A DNA stretch of 7,806 bases from NCBI GenBank assembly GCA_016199665.1, contig JACQGG010000215.1:1-7806 (forward strand), read 5' to 3'. Numbering within the stretch: the stretch's first letter is position 1; every line of letters begins with the position of its first letter. The notes under the pieces are model-generated. The model was given only the letters and a program-made list of their open reading frames with translations. It was not told the origin of the DNA and searched no databases. Below, piece by piece: positions 6,115-7,806 of this stretch. This stretch comes from Acidobacteriota bacterium (GTDB taxonomy: Bacteria > Acidobacteriota > UBA6911 > JACQSX01). The position numbers and the translations under genes are program-made.

Positions 6115-7651
6115 AAGGAACCGCCGCAGGGGAACGGGTGGGAGCAAAGCGTGAAAAACTCATTCCCAGCCAGTATCCCGCAAACGCGAGGGCAAATGTC
6201 ACAAACCATGCGTAGGTATAGATCTGGTCCCACCAGGTGAACTCCGAGGGAACACCGCCGGGGGTCAGGGCGGCGCGGACGAAGCCGGGAAAGACCGGCG
6301 CAATCGCAACGATCAGGGCGGCGATTGCGCACCAGTTGATGCCGTTGGAGTAACGGTACACGCCGTCCGGTTTGAACAGGTCGGCCAGGAGCAGCCGTCC
6401 TTTGCGCAGCCACCAGTAGTCGCAGATCAGCACTCCGGCGATCGCGCCCATCAAAGCCGAGTAGCCGACCAGCCAAGTGAAAATATAGCTGCCGGCGCTT
6501 TCCATGAGCTTCCAGGGGAGCATCAGGATCCCGATGGCGGCCGTGACCAGGCCGCCCGTCATAAAGCTGATGGTCTGCGGGTTGAGATTGGAAAAGCCGC
6601 TGGCCGGCGCCACGACATTAGCCGCCATGTTGGTAGTGATCTGCGCCGCCATAATAACGAGCATGGAGAAAATCACGACCCAGGAACTGTGAAAACGACC
6701 CACCAGCGCCACCGGGTCCCAAACAGCTTCGCCGTAGATCACTACGGTCGCGCTGGTCACGGCCACGCCAATGAAGGCAAAAGCAAACATTGTCGGAATC
6801 AGGCCCAGAGCCTGCCCAAGTACCTGAGACTTCTGGCTGCGCGCGTACCGGGTAAAGTCGGGAATATTGAGTGAAAGCGTCGCCCAGTATCCGACATTGG
6901 CCGTCAGCCCCGGCCAGAAAATTCTCCAGAAAGATCCTTGACTTCCGGCAGTCTCCAGCCGCTCCGCCCCCAAAAGGACCGGACCGACTCCTCCGGCCGC
7001 TCTAAACGCCCAAACCAGAAGGAGCACACCACCCAGCAACAGCAGCGGGGATGCCCAGCCTTCCAGCAGCTTGATCCCTTCCATTCCTCGCATGATGATC
7101 AGAACCTGCAGGACCCAGAAGGCCGTAAAGGCAACCCCGGTGTGTATCGAAATCGAGGTCCACCCGGGCCACAACACCGCTAGAAGCGCATCCAGAGCCT
7201 CTCCGCCAATCCAGGTCTGAATGCCAAACCACCCGCACCCGACCAGGGAACGCAGCAGCGATGGGACGTGCGCCCCGCGGACGCCAAAACTTGCGCGGCA
7301 GAGGACGGGAAAAGAGACGCCATAGCGGGTCCCCGCATGGGCGTTGAGGGTCATGGGAATGAGCACGATGACATTTCCAAGCAGGATCGTCAACATGGCT
7401 TCCCACCAGAGCATACCCTGGGAAATCAATCCGGCGGCGAGCTGGTAAGTGGAAATCACAACGCTCATCCCAATCCAGAGGGCGGCGATGTGGTACGTGC
7501 TCCAGGTCCGCTGCGCTACGGATGTGGGAGCCAGATACTCATTATAAAGGGGGCTCCAGGAAACATCTTCTTCGAGCTGAACAAACTCTTTGCTTTCGGC
7601 CATGTCACATGTCAGTTTTCTAACTGGAGTTCCCGGTTCAGTAAGAGCCAT
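6107..7651 (-). CDS. NCS1-family nucleobase/hydantoin/allantoin permease
   Basis: An inner-membrane secondary transporter of 514 residues with about twelve hydrophobic segments (roughly 52-74, 80-100, 129-150, 167-186, 196-216, 242-262, 281-305, 320-345, 360-378, 385-410, 436-458, 474-497). Family signatures include GTRYGVSFPVLCRASFG (107-123), GWFGIQTWIGG (140-150), LNIPDFTRYA (261-270) and TTNMAANVVAP (339-349). By pattern, W141, Q145, N341 and N345 correspond to substrate-site positions of the hydantoin carrier Mhp1 (W117, Q121, N314, N318); this alignment is by eye. It likely brings uracil, thymine, dihydropyrimidine or hydantoin in with a cation; the neighbouring genes favour a pyrimidine. 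Its stop overlaps the preT start by 8 bases. The start is uncertain: ATG at 7651 and ATG at 7603 (residue 17, MAESKEF) both lack a clear ribosome site, and the shorter form (498) is close to Mhp1 length. Confidence 0.92.
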   Translation of the reverse strand: MALTEPGTPVRKLTCDMAESKEFVQLEEDVSWSPLYNEYLAPTSVAQRTWSTYHIAALWIGMSVVISTYQLAAGLISQGMLWWEAMLTILLGNVIVLIPMTLNAHAGTRYGVSFPVLCRASFGVRGAHVPSLLRSLVGCGWFGIQTWIGGEALDALLAVLWPGWTSISIHTGVAFTAFWVLQVLIIMRGMEGIKLLEGWASPLLLLGGVLLLVWAFRAAGGVGPVLLGAERLETAGSQGSFWRIFWPGLTANVGYWATLSLNIPDFTRYARSQKSQVLGQALGLIPTMFAFAFIGVAVTSATVVIYGEAVWDPVALVGRFHSSWVVIFSMLVIMAAQITTNMAANVVAPASGFSNLNPQTISFMTGGLVTAAIGILMLPWKLMESAGSYIFTWLVGYSALMGAIAGVLICDYWWLRKGRLLLADLFKPDGVYRYSNGINWCAIAALIVAIAPVFPGFVRAALTPGGVPSEFTWWDQIYTYAWFVTFALAFAGYWLGMSFSRFAPTRSPAAVPYE

Positions 7652-7702
7652 TGTATCAAAAGTTCATAGTTGCGAGTCTGTCTGCACTGACTCTCCAGGC
7701 TA

Positions 7703-7730
7703 TATGTCCGCGCATAAATAATTCGACATA
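7703..7730. promoter_or_regulatory. Symmetric operator-like site, TATGTC-N16-GACATA
   Basis: A perfect 6-base inverted pair, TATGTC at 7703-7708 and GACATA at 7725-7730, has half-site centres 22 bases apart, about two helical turns. It overlaps the candidate promoter of the permease gene, which leads the pathway operon. This is the geometry of a site for a dimeric repressor or activator. The match is short, so chance cannot be excluded, and no regulator gene is identifiable in the window. Confidence 0.3.
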
Positions 7731-7738
7731 CGAGTCAA
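7711..7738 (-). promoter_or_regulatory. Candidate sigma-70-type promoter for the permease-preT operon
   Basis: On the minus strand TTGACT (7733-7738) is a good -35 box. A 16-base spacer leads to TATGCG (7711-7716), a weak -10 with only the first three consensus bases. It lies about 60 bases upstream of the first possible permease start. A further TA-rich element, CATATAG, follows but is badly spaced. The weak -10 together with the overlapping symmetric site would suit an activator-dependent promoter, but this is inference. Confidence 0.3.
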
Positions 7739-7806
7739 AAAAAGGGATGAAGTAAGTTTTCGATCTCTTGCGGATGACGGCGCACGTAATCAAATCTGCT
7801 GAAGAG
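7735..7806 (-). CDS. Possible C-terminal tail of an upstream gene, cut by the window edge
   Basis: From the right edge the minus strand reads 23 sense codons and a TGA at 7735-7737. The peptide ends DYVRRHPQEIENLLHPFF, a plausible hydrophilic and amphipathic protein terminus. A second minus-strand frame is also open here for about 49 codons (ending INTO the leader near 7655) but gives a less protein-like peptide. The family cannot be recognised from so few residues. If real, the gene runs in the same direction as the operon and ends about 84 bases before the permease start, and its stop lies within the candidate -35 box. Confidence 0.35.
   Translation of the reverse strand, partial: LFSRFDYVRRHPQEIENLLHPFF

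Noticed and set aside
7656..7806. Second open minus-strand frame at the right edge (about 49 codons)
   Set aside because: It overlaps the candidate promoter and the other open tail, gives an irregular peptide and has no family likeness; openness over 150 bases in moderate-GC leader sequence is not strong evidence.

Overview
The window carries a compact set of genes, all on the minus strand, for reductive pyrimidine breakdown in a GC-rich Gram-negative bacterium. A signal peptide followed by an outer-membrane beta-barrel sequence at the left edge supports a two-membrane cell. The GC-rich genes and the CAGCNNT-type and CTCCGCG-type intergenic repeats are compatible with Acidobacteriota or a similar soil or sediment lineage. 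That assignment is inference and cannot be fixed from this sequence.

Transcription runs right to left. At the right edge is a possible C-terminal tail of an upstream gene (7735-7806). A leader with a candidate promoter and a symmetric operator-like site (7703-7738) follows. Then come an NCS1-family nucleobase/hydantoin permease (6107-7651), preT (4744-6114), preA (3351-4595), a nitrilase-fold beta-ureidopropionase (2312-3187) and a dihydropyrimidinase (654-2036). Past the last pathway gene is an outer-membrane beta-barrel protein cut by the left edge (1-457).

The genes form one route. The permease imports uracil, thymine or a related ring compound. PreT passes electrons from NAD(P)H through FAD and Fe-S clusters to PreA, which reduces the pyrimidine at its FMN site. 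Dihydropyrimidinase opens the dihydropyrimidine ring to N-carbamoyl-beta-alanine (or the beta-aminoisobutyrate analogue). The nitrilase-fold enzyme releases CO2 and ammonia to give beta-alanine. No transaminase for beta-alanine and no recognisable regulator lies inside the window.

Permease and preT overlap by 8 bases, but the later genes are separated by gaps of 148, 163 and 275 bases. The largest gap holds the most unusual DNA here: two arrays of a strict 7-base repeat, CAGCNNT, in opposite orientations around about 100 bases of unique sequence, able to form a long imperfect hairpin in the operon transcript. A degraded trace of similar repeat lies between preT and preA, and a different GC-rich repeat-like block lies between the dihydropyrimidinase and the outer-membrane protein gene. 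I see no RNA gene, CRISPR array, transposase or phage gene. The enzymes belong to known families; the repeat architecture, split-operon layout and operator-like site are the parts that deserve attention.
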